A stretch of 64,000 bases of DNA from Sphingobacterium tabacisoli (GCF_017908035.1 NZ_JAEQMU010000004.1:248001-312000), one strand, 5' to 3'. Shown: positions 1-9,475, counted from the first letter of the stretch. The notes: generated by a model not told the origin, from the letters alone. Program-made: numbers and translations.

Positions 1-2520
1 TTACTGGCGGTTGCTTTTACATCTTACCTTTTTACATGGAAAGAGGATCAAAGCTATATTGCGGCGACCAACGGAGGATGGAAAACACTATTTGATACCA
101 GTGCAGAACTTCAAACCGAAGGATTGGAAATTCCAATTGTCGAAAATAAATTAGGAAAGTTAGGTGCCCTGCTTGCCAATATGTTTATTTTCGAGTGGTT
201 CGGAATCGCTTCGTTTCTTTTTATCCTGATTTTATTTGTAGTTGGTTATAAACTGCTCTATAAAAAATCAATACTTCCGGTATGGAAAACCGTTCTTTAT
301 TCCTTTATCGGAATCATATTTCTCTCCGTCACGCTTGGATTTATACAAGAATATATAACGGAGACACCACATATCTTAGAGGGGAAGTTTGGCTTCTGGA
401 CCAATCAGTTACTAAACACACAAATCGGAAAATATGGTGTAGGAGGCCTTTTAATATTCTCGTATCTCACGGCATTGATACTGATATATAATCTTGATCT
501 TAAATTATCATTTCAATCGATCAATAAATCCGATAATGTAGGCCTTGAAGAAGAGGAGGATGAAGAACCGATCCAAATAAACAGAGTCTCTACGCCAAAG
601 AATCAACCTGTCCCAAGCTCAGAAAAAGAGGAAGAAATTAATATTGATGGTGCGGTAATAGAAGTTTCAAACACTTTGCGGGGTAGAAATACGCCCAACC
701 TATCTGCCAATCTTTCTCCAAGTCTAAATGACAGGTACGCGCATCTACGAGAAGACAATCAAGAAGAAGAGATTGAAGACCCAATGCTAGATGATATAGA
801 GATTATCAACAGTGTCAACTTTGAGGCAAAAGCTCAAACAGAAGCGATTGCATCTTCGGATAATACAACAATAGAATTGTCCATAGATCCGCCTCTTGAT
901 ATTGAACCTCGCCAGGAAGAGAGCCAAGAGCCAACTTTAGTTATTGAGGAACAAAAAGAAGAAAAGTCTATATCAGCAAGTGATCTGGTCGCTCAGTTTG
1001 GAGAATACGACCCTAAACTGGATTTATCAAGTTATCAGCATCCTACACTAGAGCTACTAAAGGACTATGGTACTGGCAAAATCACAATCAACCAGCATGA
1101 GCTTGAAGCCAACAAAAACCGGATTGTTGAAACATTAAGAAATTACAGTATAGAGATAGAACATATCAAAGCAACGGTAGGCCCTACAGTGACTTTGTAC
1201 GAAATCATTCCCAAACCTGGAGTACGGATTTCAAAGATTAAAAATCTGGAAGACGATATCGCTTTGAGTTTAGCGGCGCTAGGTATACGGATTATTGCTC
1301 CTATGCCCGGCAAGGGAACGATCGGAATTGAAGTACCAAACAGTACTCCCGAAATGGTCTCTATGCGTTCGGTTATCTCAACCGAAAAATTTCAAAAGAC
1401 AGATATGGATTTGCCTATTGCACTGGGAAAAACCATATCCAATGAAGTCTATATTGCTGATCTGGCAAAAATGCCTCACCTCTTGGTGGCCGGAGCCACA
1501 GGTCAAGGTAAGTCGGTGGGGATAAATGCGATATTAACCTCTCTGCTTTACAAAAAACATCCGGCTGAACTAAAATTTGTCCTGGTCGATCCAAAAAAAG
1601 TGGAGCTATCCTTGTTTAAAAAAGTAGAAAGACACTTTCTAGCCAAACTACCAGGAGAAGAAGATGCTATTATCACGGATACAAAAAAGGTAATCAATAC
1701 CTTGAACTCGCTTTGTATCGAAATGGACCAGCGTTACGACTTACTAAAAAATGGTCAAGTACGTAACTTAAAAGAATATAACGCAAAATTTGTCAATAGG
1801 AGATTAAACCCTGAGGAGGGACATCGATTCTTACCTTTTATAGTTCTTATTGTAGATGAGTTTGCAGATTTAATGATGACTGCCGGTAAAGAAGTTGAAA
1901 CGCCTATTGCACGATTAGCACAATTGGCCCGGGCTGTTGGGATACACTTGGTCATTGCGACACAGCGTCCATCCGTCAATATTATTACGGGTACAATCAA
2001 GGCCAATTTCCCGGCAAGGCTAGCGTTTAGAGTACTATCGAAGGTAGACTCTCGGACAATTTTGGATTCGGGAGGAGCGGACCAGCTTATCGGTCGTGGG
2101 GATATGCTCTTGGCTACAGGAAGTGACCTTATACGGATACAATGTGCGTTTGTGGACACTCCAGAAGTAGAAAGCATTTCTGATTTTATCGGAGGACAGC
2201 GTGGCTACCCGTCGGCATTCATGCTACCTGAATATGTAGATGAATCGGGTGAAGGGTCTGGATCGATGGATTTCGACATGTCTGAGAGAGATCAGCTCTT
2301 TGAAGAAGCAGCCCGTCTTATCGTAATGCATCAACAGGGTTCAACCTCACTGATACAGCGCAAACTAAAATTAGGGTATAACAGAGCAGGGAGAATCATC
2401 GATCAACTGGAGGCAGCTGGTATCGTAGGGCCATTTGAAGGTAGTAAGGCCCGCGAAGTATTATATCCAGATGAATACTCATTAGAACAGTATTTAGAAA
2501 CTTTGAGAAAAGCTGATTAA
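1..2520 (+). CDS. ftsK: DNA translocase FtsK, 5'-truncated by window start
   Basis: Septal DNA pump that segregates chromosome termini and activates XerCD recombination at the division site. The reading frame is open from base 1, so the true start lies upstream of the window; the internal TTG at 124 is not a convincing start. Visible are hydrophobic membrane segments in the first 165 codons, an acidic linker (codons about 185-350), then the RecA-like motor with Walker A GATGQGKS near codons 498-505, Walker B (IVLIVDEFAD) near 613-623, and a C-terminal gamma winged-helix domain ending the protein. The motor and gamma domains are the usual FtsK/SpoIIIE form. lolA follows after 78 bp, an order I recall from other Bacteroidota. 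Confidence 0.95.
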   Translation, partial: LLAVAFTSYLFTWKEDQSYIAATNGGWKTLFDTSAELQTEGLEIPIVENKLGKLGALLANMFIFEWFGIASFLFILILFVVGYKLLYKKSILPVWKTVLYSFIGIIFLSVTLGFIQEYITETPHILEGKFGFWTNQLLNTQIGKYGVGGLLIFSYLTALILIYNLDLKLSFQSINKSDNVGLEEEEDEEPIQINRVSTPKNQPVPSSEKEEEINIDGAVIEVSNTLRGRNTPNLSANLSPSLNDRYAHLREDNQEEEIEDPMLDDIEIINSVNFEAKAQTEAIASSDNTTIELSIDPPLDIEPRQEESQEPTLVIEEQKEEKSISASDLVAQFGEYDPKLDLSSYQHPTLELLKDYGTGKITINQHELEANKNRIVETLRNYSIEIEHIKATVGPTVTLYEIIPKPGVRISKIKNLEDDIALSLAALGIRIIAPMPGKGTIGIEVPNSTPEMVSMRSVISTEKFQKTDMDLPIALGKTISNEVYIADLAKMPHLLVAGATGQGKSVGINAILTSLLYKKHPAELKFVLVDPKKVELSLFKKVERHFLAKLPGEEDAIITDTKKVINTLNSLCIEMDQRYDLLKNGQVRNLKEYNAKFVNRRLNPEEGHRFLPFIVLIVDEFADLMMTAGKEVETPIARLAQLARAVGIHLVIATQRPSVNIITGTIKANFPARLAFRVLSKVDSRTILDSGGADQLIGRGDMLLATGSDLIRIQCAFVDTPEVESISDFIGGQRGYPSAFMLPEYVDESGEGSGSMDFDMSERDQLFEEAARLIVMHQQGSTSLIQRKLKLGYNRAGRIIDQLEAAGIVGPFEGSKAREVLYPDEYSLEQYLETLRKAD

Positions 2521-2525
2521 AATGA

Positions 2526-2565
2526 AATACTCATGTCTATCGAAGCACAAAAGCCCATGAGTATT
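2526..2565. terminator. 10-bp inverted repeat after ftsK
   Basis: AATACTCATG at 2526-2535 pairs perfectly with CATGAGTATT at 2556-2565 across a 20-nt loop. It sits directly after the ftsK stop codon. No T-run follows, so it may be an RNA 3'-end stabiliser or a weak terminator and not a strong intrinsic one. Confidence 0.3.
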
Positions 2566-2598
2566 CCATGTGACAGATAAAAGGCAACTTATACACAT

Positions 2599-3252
2599 AT
2601 GAAAAAACACATTCTTACATTGATTTGTACTGCAATTGCAGCTCTCTCCATAGCACAAACCGATCCAGCAGCGACAAAAATGCTAAATGAAGTTTCTAAG
2701 AAATATGATTCTTATAAAACAATTCGTTCGGAATTTGATCTGACTGTGCAAGATGCGAACAAAACGGCTTATAGCAACACAGGAGTTATGTATTTCAACA
2801 AGCCTAAAAAACAATATGCCATCAAAATGGAAGATCAAGAGATATTGTCTAATGGAAAGACAGTATGGAATATCGCCCACGATATCAAGGAAGTTCAGAT
2901 AACTGATGCGGAGCACGATGATAGCACGATAGGCCCCAACAACCTTTTTTCCTTCTACAAAAAAGGATATAAGTACATATCGATGCCAGTAGAGAAGTTG
3001 AGCAAAAACGGTAAAACGGAGTCCCTGCGTGTAGTAGAATTATCTCCCCTGGATACGAAAACAAACTATTTTAAGATAAAACTACGTATCAACGAAAATA
3101 ACCATATACACGACGTTACGATTTTTGACAAGTCCAGTAACCGGTTTACCTATACGATTAAATCGCTATATCTAGGTCAGAAGTTCGATGAAAGTATTTT
3201 TACTTTTGCAAAAGACAAATTCAAAAACTACGAAATAGTCGACTTAAGATAA
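2599..3252 (+). CDS. lolA: LolA-like outer-membrane lipoprotein carrier
   Basis: Periplasmic chaperone that ferries lipoproteins from the LolCDE exporter to the outer membrane. The 217-residue protein begins with a signal peptide (MKKHILTLICTAIAALSIAQ, cleavage likely after Ala19 or Gln20). The mature part has the alternating strand pattern of the LolA/LppX half-barrel, including the middle segment 'GVMYFNKPKKQYAIKM', which resembles the family's conserved strand. Length is normal for Bacteroidota LolA. It lies 78 bp after ftsK in the same direction and ends in an intrinsic terminator. Assignment rests on pattern recognition of the family and on the ftsK-lolA order. Confidence 0.85.
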   Translation: MKKHILTLICTAIAALSIAQTDPAATKMLNEVSKKYDSYKTIRSEFDLTVQDANKTAYSNTGVMYFNKPKKQYAIKMEDQEILSNGKTVWNIAHDIKEVQITDAEHDDSTIGPNNLFSFYKKGYKYISMPVEKLSKNGKTESLRVVELSPLDTKTNYFKIKLRINENNHIHDVTIFDKSSNRFTYTIKSLYLGQKFDESIFTFAKDKFKNYEIVDLR

Positions 3253-3256
3253 ATAT

Positions 3257-3288
3257 AAAGAAAGGGGCTTATTTAAGCCCTTTTCTTT
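3257..3288 (+). terminator. Intrinsic terminator after lolA
   Basis: AAAGAAAGGGGCTT and AAGCCCTTTTCTTT form a 14-bp stem with one mismatch and a 4-nt loop, ending in a T-rich tract. It separates ftsK-lolA from the lacI-type gene. Confidence 0.8.
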
Positions 3289-3318
3289 GTATATTAGAGC
3301 CAGGAGGAATCTACTAAC

Positions 3319-4356
3319 ATGGCCAAAATTACCTTAAAAGAAATCGCAGAAAGATTAAATTTATCTCCATCTACTATTTCAAAAGCATTGAATGACAGTT
3401 ATGAAATCAGTGAAAAAACCAAGAAGAAAGTAAAAGAATTTGCACAAGAACATAACTATCAACCCAACCCCTTAGCCAAGTATCTAAAATTAGGAAAGAC
3501 GAACAATATCGGTGTACTGTTACCGAGTATCCGTACTCCTTTCGCTGCTCAACTATTACAATACTTACATCAAAGCGCAATATACAACAGTTACAACATT
3601 ATCCTTATGCAAAGTATAGATAATGAAAAGGATGAAGAAAGGGCGCTAATAACACTAACCAATCAAGGTGTAGACGGTATCTTGATAGCTCCGGTAAGTG
3701 AGACATCAAATCTGCAATTGCTATCTAGTATCCATGCCAATCACTGTCCAGTAGTTGTATTTGACCGTATACATTACAACTTAGATACGCACAAAATAGG
3801 TATAGACAACATGAAAAGCACCTACATGGCAGCAGAAGAACTCATAAAAATAAATAGAAAGAATATCATGGTGCTATGTGGTAAAAATCTTGGAGTAACA
3901 CAATACCGCTTAGAGGGATACCAAAAGGCACTCAAAGATTATAGTATCCCCATTAAAGAAGAAAATATCATCCATATAGATTACAGTAAATCTTTAACAA
4001 CAATAGATGAGAGTTTGAAAGAAATTATTACAGGGCGTATGTGTTCCGACGATGCTCCAAATGCTATTTTGGGTACAACGGAGACGTTAACTACACGTGT
4101 ACTTGGAGTTCTTGCAGATCTAAAAATACAGGTGCCTAAAGAAATTGCGGTTATTGGTTTTTCAAATATAGAGTTTGCAAATAGTCTTAACCCAGCACTA
4201 TCTACTGTTCACCAGCCTACAGAAGAAATGGCTAGTACCGCATTACAGTTACTTTTGGATCTTATAAACTCAAAAAAAGAGCGGAGCCAGATAGATTTTC
4301 AAACTATTCTTTTAGAAACCTCTATCCAGCTCCGAAAATCTACGGCACTTACATAA
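3319..4356 (+). CDS. LacI/GalR-family regulator, probably of the uronate operons
   Basis: A 345-residue DNA-binding repressor. The N-terminal helix-turn-helix (about residues 4-24, with SPSTISKALN) is typical LacI. It is followed by a hinge (YQPNPLAKYLKLGKTNNIGVL) and a periplasmic-binding-protein-like effector domain to the C-terminus. The gene has an unusually clear purine-rich stretch (AGGAGG about 13 nt before ATG). It converges on uxuA and their 3' ends overlap by 8 bp (TTACATAA holds both stop codons). Its position suggests that it controls the adjacent uxuA/exuT/uxaC and perhaps kdu operons with a uronate or KDG as effector; this is inference. Candidate operators with the AACGTT core expected for LacI proteins lie at 6419 and 9428-9475. 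Confidence 0.9.
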   Translation: MAKITLKEIAERLNLSPSTISKALNDSYEISEKTKKKVKEFAQEHNYQPNPLAKYLKLGKTNNIGVLLPSIRTPFAAQLLQYLHQSAIYNSYNIILMQSIDNEKDEERALITLTNQGVDGILIAPVSETSNLQLLSSIHANHCPVVVFDRIHYNLDTHKIGIDNMKSTYMAAEELIKINRKNIMVLCGKNLGVTQYRLEGYQKALKDYSIPIKEENIIHIDYSKSLTTIDESLKEIITGRMCSDDAPNAILGTTETLTTRVLGVLADLKIQVPKEIAVIGFSNIEFANSLNPALSTVHQPTEEMASTALQLLLDLINSKKERSQIDFQTILLETSIQLRKSTALT

Positions 4357-5512
4357 GGGCTATCAGGCCCTGCTCTACTCCTCTTAATTCGGCCAAACCA
4401 CGCAATCTGCCTATGGCAGAATATCCGGGATTCGTGACTTTATGCAGATCATCTAGCATCTGATGCCCATGGTCAGGTCGGAAAGGAATAGGACGCGTCC
4501 TATTTTGATTTTCTTCAACAAATATTCGGAGAAGGCCAGGCATATCCACATCGCCATCGAGATGGTCTGCTTCATAGAAATTACCTATATGATCCTTCTT
4601 AACATTTCTAAAGTGCGCAAAATGAACCCTGTGCTTGACAGCACGAGCTATATCCAAGACATCATTAGCCGCTCCAGCTCCTAAGGATCCAGAACAAAAG
4701 CAAATTCCATTAAAAGGACTGTCTACCCCGTTTATTACTTTAAGGTAGTCCTCTTTATTGCTAGCTATCCGGGGCAAACCTAAAATCGGATAAGGTGGAT
4801 CGTCTGGATGCAATGCCATCTGTATTCCATTGGCCTCACAAACCTCCTGAATTTCTCCTAAAAACCACAAGAGATTGCTTAAAAGTCCATCAAGTCCTAT
4901 GTTTGAATATATGTCTAAACTATTTTGAAGATCTGTTAACGAGATATCTTTTTCGCTAGGAATCCCCATTAGTATCACATGAGTTAGGGCGGCCAAATCC
5001 TCTTCGGAACGCTGTTCAAAGCCCTTCTTAGCAGCAGTTACGATTTCCTCTGAATAATCCTTATCAGCTCCTTTTCTTTTCAATATATAAATATCAAATA
5101 GAGCAAGGTCGACCCAATCAAAATAGAGTGCCTTTGCACCATTTTCCATTTCCTTATCGAGCATCGTCCGCGTCCAATCTAATACAGGCATAAAATTGTA
5201 GGTAACGATATATATCCCACAGGAAGCAAGGTTTTCAAGTGTTTGTTTATAGTTCTCAATATATCGCTTTGCTTCGCTACCTCTAGTCTTTATGACTTCA
5301 TGTACTGGTACGCTCTCAACAACGGACCAGGAAAGTCCACTTTCCTCTATAATACGTTTCCGTTCAAGAATATCTGCTACTGTCCATACTTCTCCATGAG
5401 GTACATGGTGTAAAGCCGTCACGACACCTGCAGCGCCAGCTTGTCTAATATCTTGTAAAGACACTGGATCATCGGGTCCGTACCATCTCCAAGTTTGTTC
5501 AAATTTCTTCAT
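4349..5512 (-). CDS. uxuA: Mannonate dehydratase
   Basis: Converts D-mannonate to 2-keto-3-deoxygluconate, the last step of the glucuronate branch. The protein is 387 residues when started at MKKFEQTWRW (5512); an in-frame ATG at 5542 would add ten basic residues and overlap the upstream gene, so it is disfavoured. Family landmarks are present: the opening 'WRWYGPDDPV', the metal-binding 'LHPDDPP' and 'FCSGSLG' segments, 'HFAHFRNVK', and the C-terminal 'FRPDHGHQM'. It is the last gene of the uxaC-exuT-SDR-uxuA operon, 14 bp after the SDR gene. Its stop codon overlaps the convergent LacI-type gene. Confidence 0.95.
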   Translation of the reverse strand: MKKFEQTWRWYGPDDPVSLQDIRQAGAAGVVTALHHVPHGEVWTVADILERKRIIEESGLSWSVVESVPVHEVIKTRGSEAKRYIENYKQTLENLASCGIYIVTYNFMPVLDWTRTMLDKEMENGAKALYFDWVDLALFDIYILKRKGADKDYSEEIVTAAKKGFEQRSEEDLAALTHVILMGIPSEKDISLTDLQNSLDIYSNIGLDGLLSNLLWFLGEIQEVCEANGIQMALHPDDPPYPILGLPRIASNKEDYLKVINGVDSPFNGICFCSGSLGAGAANDVLDIARAVKHRVHFAHFRNVKKDHIGNFYEADHLDGDVDMPGLLRIFVEENQNRTRPIPFRPDHGHQMLDDLHKVTNPGYSAIGRLRGLAELRGVEQGLIALM

Positions 5513-5526
5513 TTTTTTCCTTTTAA

Positions 5527-6348
5527 TTACACGCCTGTCCATGCATTAAAGCCACCGTCTACGTACACGGTCTCTCCAGAAACAAAAGCAGATGCATCAC
5601 TCAACAAATAAATAAGAGTACCCTCTAATTCACTGGGATCACCTAGACGGGAATAGGGAGTACCATTAACAAAACGTTGTGCCCGTTCGGTGAATGTCCC
5701 ATCTGGATTGGTCAATAATGTCCTATTTTGCTCGGTCAAAAACACGCCAGGAGCAATAGCATTGACACGCACCTTATCTCCATAGCGCAAAGCCAACTCA
5801 GTAGCCATCCACTTGGTATAGCCCACAATACCATTCTTTGCAACTGTATATCCTAATACCCTTGTTATAGCCTGACTAGAAGACAAAGAGCCGATATTGA
5901 TAATCACTCCCTTTCCTTTCTCTGCGATAATCTTTCCAAAGATATGCGTAGGTATTATCGTACCGAACAGATTTAATTCAATCGCTTTTATTGTATCCTG
6001 CACATTTGAAGCAAATAAATCCTGATCTGGACCTATAGTAGCACCAGGTATATTCCCACCTGCGGCATTAACCAAAGCATCAATTGTACCCCATTTGTCA
6101 AGGATCTGCTGACAGGCTGCCAACATAGACTGTTCATCTAACACGTCTCCTGCTATCGCTAAACCTTCAGATCCCAGTTCTTCGACTAACTTAACACGCT
6201 CTTGTGCCTTAGCTAAGTCTCTGCCTATAATACAAACTTTCGCACCGGCCTCAGCGATTGCTTTTACAAAATTCTTACCAAGAATACCCGTCCCTCCAGT
6301 TACGACAACGACCCGTCCTGATAAAGAAAAACGTTCTAAAATGCTCAT
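5527..6348 (-). CDS. SDR-type D-mannonate oxidoreductase (fructuronate reductase)
   Basis: Short-chain dehydrogenase of 273 residues. It shows the NAD(P)-binding TGGTGILG at 17-24, NAAG at 94-97, and the catalytic Ser near 154, Tyr167 and Lys171 (YTVAK). Its place between the exuT transporter and uxuA implies that it reduces D-fructuronate to D-mannonate. In E. coli that step is done by UxuB, a long-chain polyol dehydrogenase; here an unrelated SDR fills the slot, as I recall for other Bacteroidota. The long insertion after NAAG (residues 98-118) fits SDRs annotated as mannonate oxidoreductase. The exact substrate is inferred from context. Confidence 0.85.
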   Translation of the reverse strand: MSILERFSLSGRVVVVTGGTGILGKNFVKAIAEAGAKVCIIGRDLAKAQERVKLVEELGSEGLAIAGDVLDEQSMLAACQQILDKWGTIDALVNAAGGNIPGATIGPDQDLFASNVQDTIKAIELNLFGTIIPTHIFGKIIAEKGKGVIINIGSLSSSQAITRVLGYTVAKNGIVGYTKWMATELALRYGDKVRVNAIAPGVFLTEQNRTLLTNPDGTFTERAQRFVNGTPYSRLGDPSELEGTLIYLLSDASAFVSGETVYVDGGFNAWTGV

Positions 6349-6418
6349 AATTTAATTATATTTAATACAATAATAATCAAGTTAATTAAGAAATCTACTT
6401 CTCGGGAGAGACATATAT

Positions 6419-6434
6419 ACGAAAACGTTTTCGT
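6419..6434. promoter_or_regulatory. Perfect 16-bp palindrome, candidate LacI-type operator
   Basis: ACGAAAACGTTTTCGT is its own reverse complement and is centred on AACGTT, the CpG-centred symmetry of LacI/GalR operators. It lies about 70 bp upstream of the SDR start codon, in the 114-bp gap after exuT, so it could regulate an internal SDR-uxuA promoter. Binding by the adjacent LacI-type protein is inferred. Confidence 0.65.
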
Positions 6435-6462
6435 TCATAAAATAAGCTTTCCAATTTGAAAT

Positions 6463-7848
6463 TTAATCGAAACTAATAACCTTCATTTTTGGCACTAGTA
6501 ATTTCATCACTGACCAAGCAGCCAAATAGGCAATAGCACAGATACTAAACATAATGGTATATCCTGTCTCTATATGTCCTAAAGATTTATAATGGTCAAA
6601 CAGATATCCGCCGAGCTTAGTAATCAGCGCTCCACCAACTCCTCCAGCCATACCTCCTATACCGACCACCGATGCTACCGCCCGTCGCGGAAACATATCA
6701 GAAACCGTGGTAAATATATTCGCACTCCAAGCTTGGTGAGCAGAAGTACCTATACCTATCAGCAAAACGGGCAACCAAAAACTAACTCCTCCTAGAGGTT
6801 GTGCCAATAAAACCAATAAAGGAAAGAACGCAATCGTAAGCATTGCTTTCATACGACCATCATACGCAGCGTATCCCCTAGCTATAAAATATTTAGGAAA
6901 CCATCCTCCTGCCACACTACCAATCATGGTCATACTGTACAATACGGCTAGCGGCAACATAATATCCTCGTTAACAATATTGTATTGGTCTTTAAGATAT
7001 CCGGGTAACCAGAACAAAAAAAACCACCACACACCATCCGTCATAAATTTGCCTAACGTAAAGGCCCAAGTCTGTCTAAATTTCAATAATTTAAGCCACG
7101 AAACAGGTTTTTCGTCCTCTTCTGACAATCCTGCTTTTCTTCTTCTCTTGTCCTCTTCTTGGTCTTTACTAATATAAGCGCGTTCTTCATCCCCCATTCT
7201 CTTTTGTTTCGCAGGTGTTTCATAGAAGATGAACCAAAAAATTAACCAAATAAAACCAAGTGCACCGACAATCTCAAATGCAGTAGCCCATCCCCAATGA
7301 TTTGCAATCCAAGGAACGGATAGCGGAGCTAAAATAGCGCCAATATTCGCTCCGGAATTAAAGATACCAGTGGCAAAGGAACGTTCACTTTTAGGAAAAT
7401 ATTCTGCGGTAGCCTTGATCGCCGAGGGAAAATTACCCGCCTCACCTATTGCTAGCACTCCCCTCGCAAACATAAAACCGATGATGGAAACAGGTAGTGC
7501 TGCTATACCTATCCACTCGAATACTTGATTTATTCCATCGCCTATAGATATGGCATAGGCATGAATAATAGCTCCGACGGACCATAATATAATTGACCAG
7601 GCGTAGCCCCACTTAGTACCAATTCTATCCACAAACCGACCTGCGAATAACATAGATACCGCATAAACAAACTGAAATATGGCAGCAATATCAGCATAAT
7701 CACTATTTGACCAATTGAACTCTTCTTCCAATGTTGGCTTCAAAAGGCTCAATACTTGCCGATCCATATAATTGATAGTTGTTGCAAAAAACAAAAGAGA
7801 GCAGATTACCCACCTATAGTTTCCTACCTTAGCTGTGTTCACATTCAT
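6463..7848 (-). CDS. exuT: MFS hexuronate transporter (ExuT-like)
   Basis: Inner-membrane symporter of the anion:cation symporter branch of the major facilitator superfamily, expected to import glucuronate or galacturonate. The 461 residues hold about 12 membrane segments. The first contains the characteristic 'TINYMDRQVLSLLKP', and 'GRFVDRIGTKWGYAWS' is the conserved loop between helices 2 and 3. A charged cytoplasmic loop follows helix 6 (roughly residues 215-250, with the run KRRRK). It sits between uxaC (60 bp upstream) and the SDR gene, consistent with uptake of the substrate used by UxaC. Which hexuronate is imported cannot be told from sequence alone. Confidence 0.88.
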   Translation of the reverse strand: MNVNTAKVGNYRWVICSLLFFATTINYMDRQVLSLLKPTLEEEFNWSNSDYADIAAIFQFVYAVSMLFAGRFVDRIGTKWGYAWSIILWSVGAIIHAYAISIGDGINQVFEWIGIAALPVSIIGFMFARGVLAIGEAGNFPSAIKATAEYFPKSERSFATGIFNSGANIGAILAPLSVPWIANHWGWATAFEIVGALGFIWLIFWFIFYETPAKQKRMGDEERAYISKDQEEDKRRRKAGLSEEDEKPVSWLKLLKFRQTWAFTLGKFMTDGVWWFFLFWLPGYLKDQYNIVNEDIMLPLAVLYSMTMIGSVAGGWFPKYFIARGYAAYDGRMKAMLTIAFFPLLVLLAQPLGGVSFWLPVLLIGIGTSAHQAWSANIFTTVSDMFPRRAVASVVGIGGMAGGVGGALITKLGGYLFDHYKSLGHIETGYTIMFSICAIAYLAAWSVMKLLVPKMKVISFD

Positions 7849-7907
7849 TTTATTTAGGTTTATAAATTACTGTTTTAGTGGTTTTCAGGTCTTTTCTCCA
7901 TTGCTCA

Positions 7908-9308
7908 TTATAGCCTAAAATATGACCGTGCATTGTAATAGCAAATATCTGCTATTATTTTGCCAATCCACTCCATATCATTAGGTAGCTCACCTCGCTC
8001 CATCTCGTCACCAAATTGATCACAGACCAACCGTCTAAAATATTCATGCCGCGGAAAAGAAAGAAAACTTCGAGAATCTGTCAGCATACCTACAAAATTG
8101 CTGATTAAACCGATATTTGCCAGTGCATTCATCTGTTTAATCATACCGTCTTTCTGATCAAGAAACCACCAAGCCGATCCAAACTGAATCTTACCCCGCA
8201 CGGTGCCGTCATTAAAGTTACCAGCCATACTAGCGAATAGCTCATTATCCGCAGGATTCAAGTTATATAATATGGTTTTTGTAAGTTTTCCCCGATAATC
8301 CAACCCATCTAAGAAACGAGATAATGATGGCCCTTGTTTAAAATCACCGATTGAGTCATGTCCTGTATCTCTCCCCTTTCGCTCATACATCTTGCTACTG
8401 TTATTACGCATTACCCCCAAGTGGTATTGTTGTACCCAATTTTTTTCATAGTTCCATTCCGCAAAATTCACTAATAGCGCAGATTTAAATTTCAACACCT
8501 CGACTTCTGTGAGTTGTCTACTATTTCGTATTTTATTAAAAATAACTTCTAACTCAGCATCAGTATAAGCTTCCGTATATATCTGTCCCAATCCATGATC
8601 GGAAATCGAGCAACCACATAAGGAAAAAAAATCATGGCGCTGTTTGAGCGCATCTAGGTATTGCTTAAAGTTACCTATAGATAGCCCAGCTACTTCTTCC
8701 AATTTCACTATATATGCATTCAAGGACACCGTATCCTCTGCCCGCATTGCATTATCAGGCCTAAACGTAGGTAATAGCCTAAAAGATGTCTCTTCTTTAG
8801 ATACCTGTTGATGATGTTCCAAGGTATCTATGGGATCATCAGTGGTACAGACCACCGCGACATTCATTCGTTCCAACAATCCTCTAGCTGAGAAATCGGC
8901 TTGGCCGATCTGTTCATTCGCTCGTTCGTAGATAAATTCTGCTGTTTTAGGTGATAAGAGTTCTGTAATACCAAAGTAGCGCTGCAACTCTAGATGAGTC
9001 CAGTGATATAAAGGGTTTCTCATTGTGTAAGGCACAGTCTCAGCCCATTTTAAAAACTTCTCCTTGTCCGAAGCATCGCCTGTGATATATCTTTCAGGAA
9101 TACCATGTGAACGCATAGCCCGCCATTTGTAGTGATCGTTAGCCAGCCACAACTGTCCCAAGTTTGCATATTTTGTATCTTGGGCTATTTCAACAGGCGG
9201 TAGATGGTTGTGATAATCTATAATAGGGAGATTCTTCGCGTATTGATGATATAATTCCTGAGCGGTATCAGTCTTCAGTAAAAAGTTGTCGTCTAAAAAA
9301 GTTCTCAT
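7908..9308 (-). CDS. uxaC: Glucuronate isomerase
   Basis: Interconverts D-glucuronate with D-fructuronate (and galacturonate with tagaturonate), the entry step of this operon. The 466-residue length is normal. It opens with the family hallmark 'FLLKTDTAQELYHQYA' and the amidohydrolase-like HxH at His33/His35 (DYHNHLPP). Further landmarks are 'CTTDDPID' in the middle and 'GMLTDSRSFLSFPRHEYFRR' near the end, which supplies further catalytic side chains in the family. It is the first gene of the minus-strand operon. Upstream lies a 226-bp divergent region shared with the GH88 gene that carries two AACGTT-centred palindromes. Confidence 0.96.
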   Translation of the reverse strand: MRTFLDDNFLLKTDTAQELYHQYAKNLPIIDYHNHLPPVEIAQDTKYANLGQLWLANDHYKWRAMRSHGIPERYITGDASDKEKFLKWAETVPYTMRNPLYHWTHLELQRYFGITELLSPKTAEFIYERANEQIGQADFSARGLLERMNVAVVCTTDDPIDTLEHHQQVSKEETSFRLLPTFRPDNAMRAEDTVSLNAYIVKLEEVAGLSIGNFKQYLDALKQRHDFFSLCGCSISDHGLGQIYTEAYTDAELEVIFNKIRNSRQLTEVEVLKFKSALLVNFAEWNYEKNWVQQYHLGVMRNNSSKMYERKGRDTGHDSIGDFKQGPSLSRFLDGLDYRGKLTKTILYNLNPADNELFASMAGNFNDGTVRGKIQFGSAWWFLDQKDGMIKQMNALANIGLISNFVGMLTDSRSFLSFPRHEYFRRLVCDQFGDEMERGELPNDMEWIGKIIADICYYNARSYFRL

Positions 9309-9427
9309 TAATCAATTAAAATTCTAATCGTGACTCCCTTTTGATCGATTACTAAGTTTATAAATCTTCAGGCAGGTTAGAAACTTGACATATCGTTGCA
9401 TAGGAGTAAAATACAAACGCAATATAG

Positions 9428-9437
9428 GTAACGTTAC
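9428..9437. promoter_or_regulatory. AACGTT-centred palindrome in the uxaC/GH88 divergent region
   Basis: GTAACGTTAC is a perfect 10-bp palindrome with the same AACGTT core as the 6419 site. It lies between the divergent uxaC and GH88 genes, a natural place for a shared LacI-type operator. Confidence 0.45.
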
Positions 9438-9457
9438 AGTTTTACGCCCATGTTATT

Positions 9458-9475
9458 TACGAAAACGTTGGCGTA
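9458..9475. promoter_or_regulatory. Degenerate copy of the 6419 operator
   Basis: TACGAAAACGTTGGCGTA matches the 6419 palindrome over its left arm and core (TACGAAAACGTT) and is symmetric except for two base pairs. It lies about 60 bp before the GH88 start codon and about 150 bp before the uxaC start, so it could serve either gene. Confidence 0.55.

Noticed and set aside
1755..2177. Long minus-strand ORF inside ftsK
   Set aside because: Antisense shadow of the FtsK motor domain; no start context or family resemblance.
124..2520. TTG at 124 as the ftsK start
   Set aside because: The frame is open to base 1 and the upstream codons encode FtsK-like membrane sequence.
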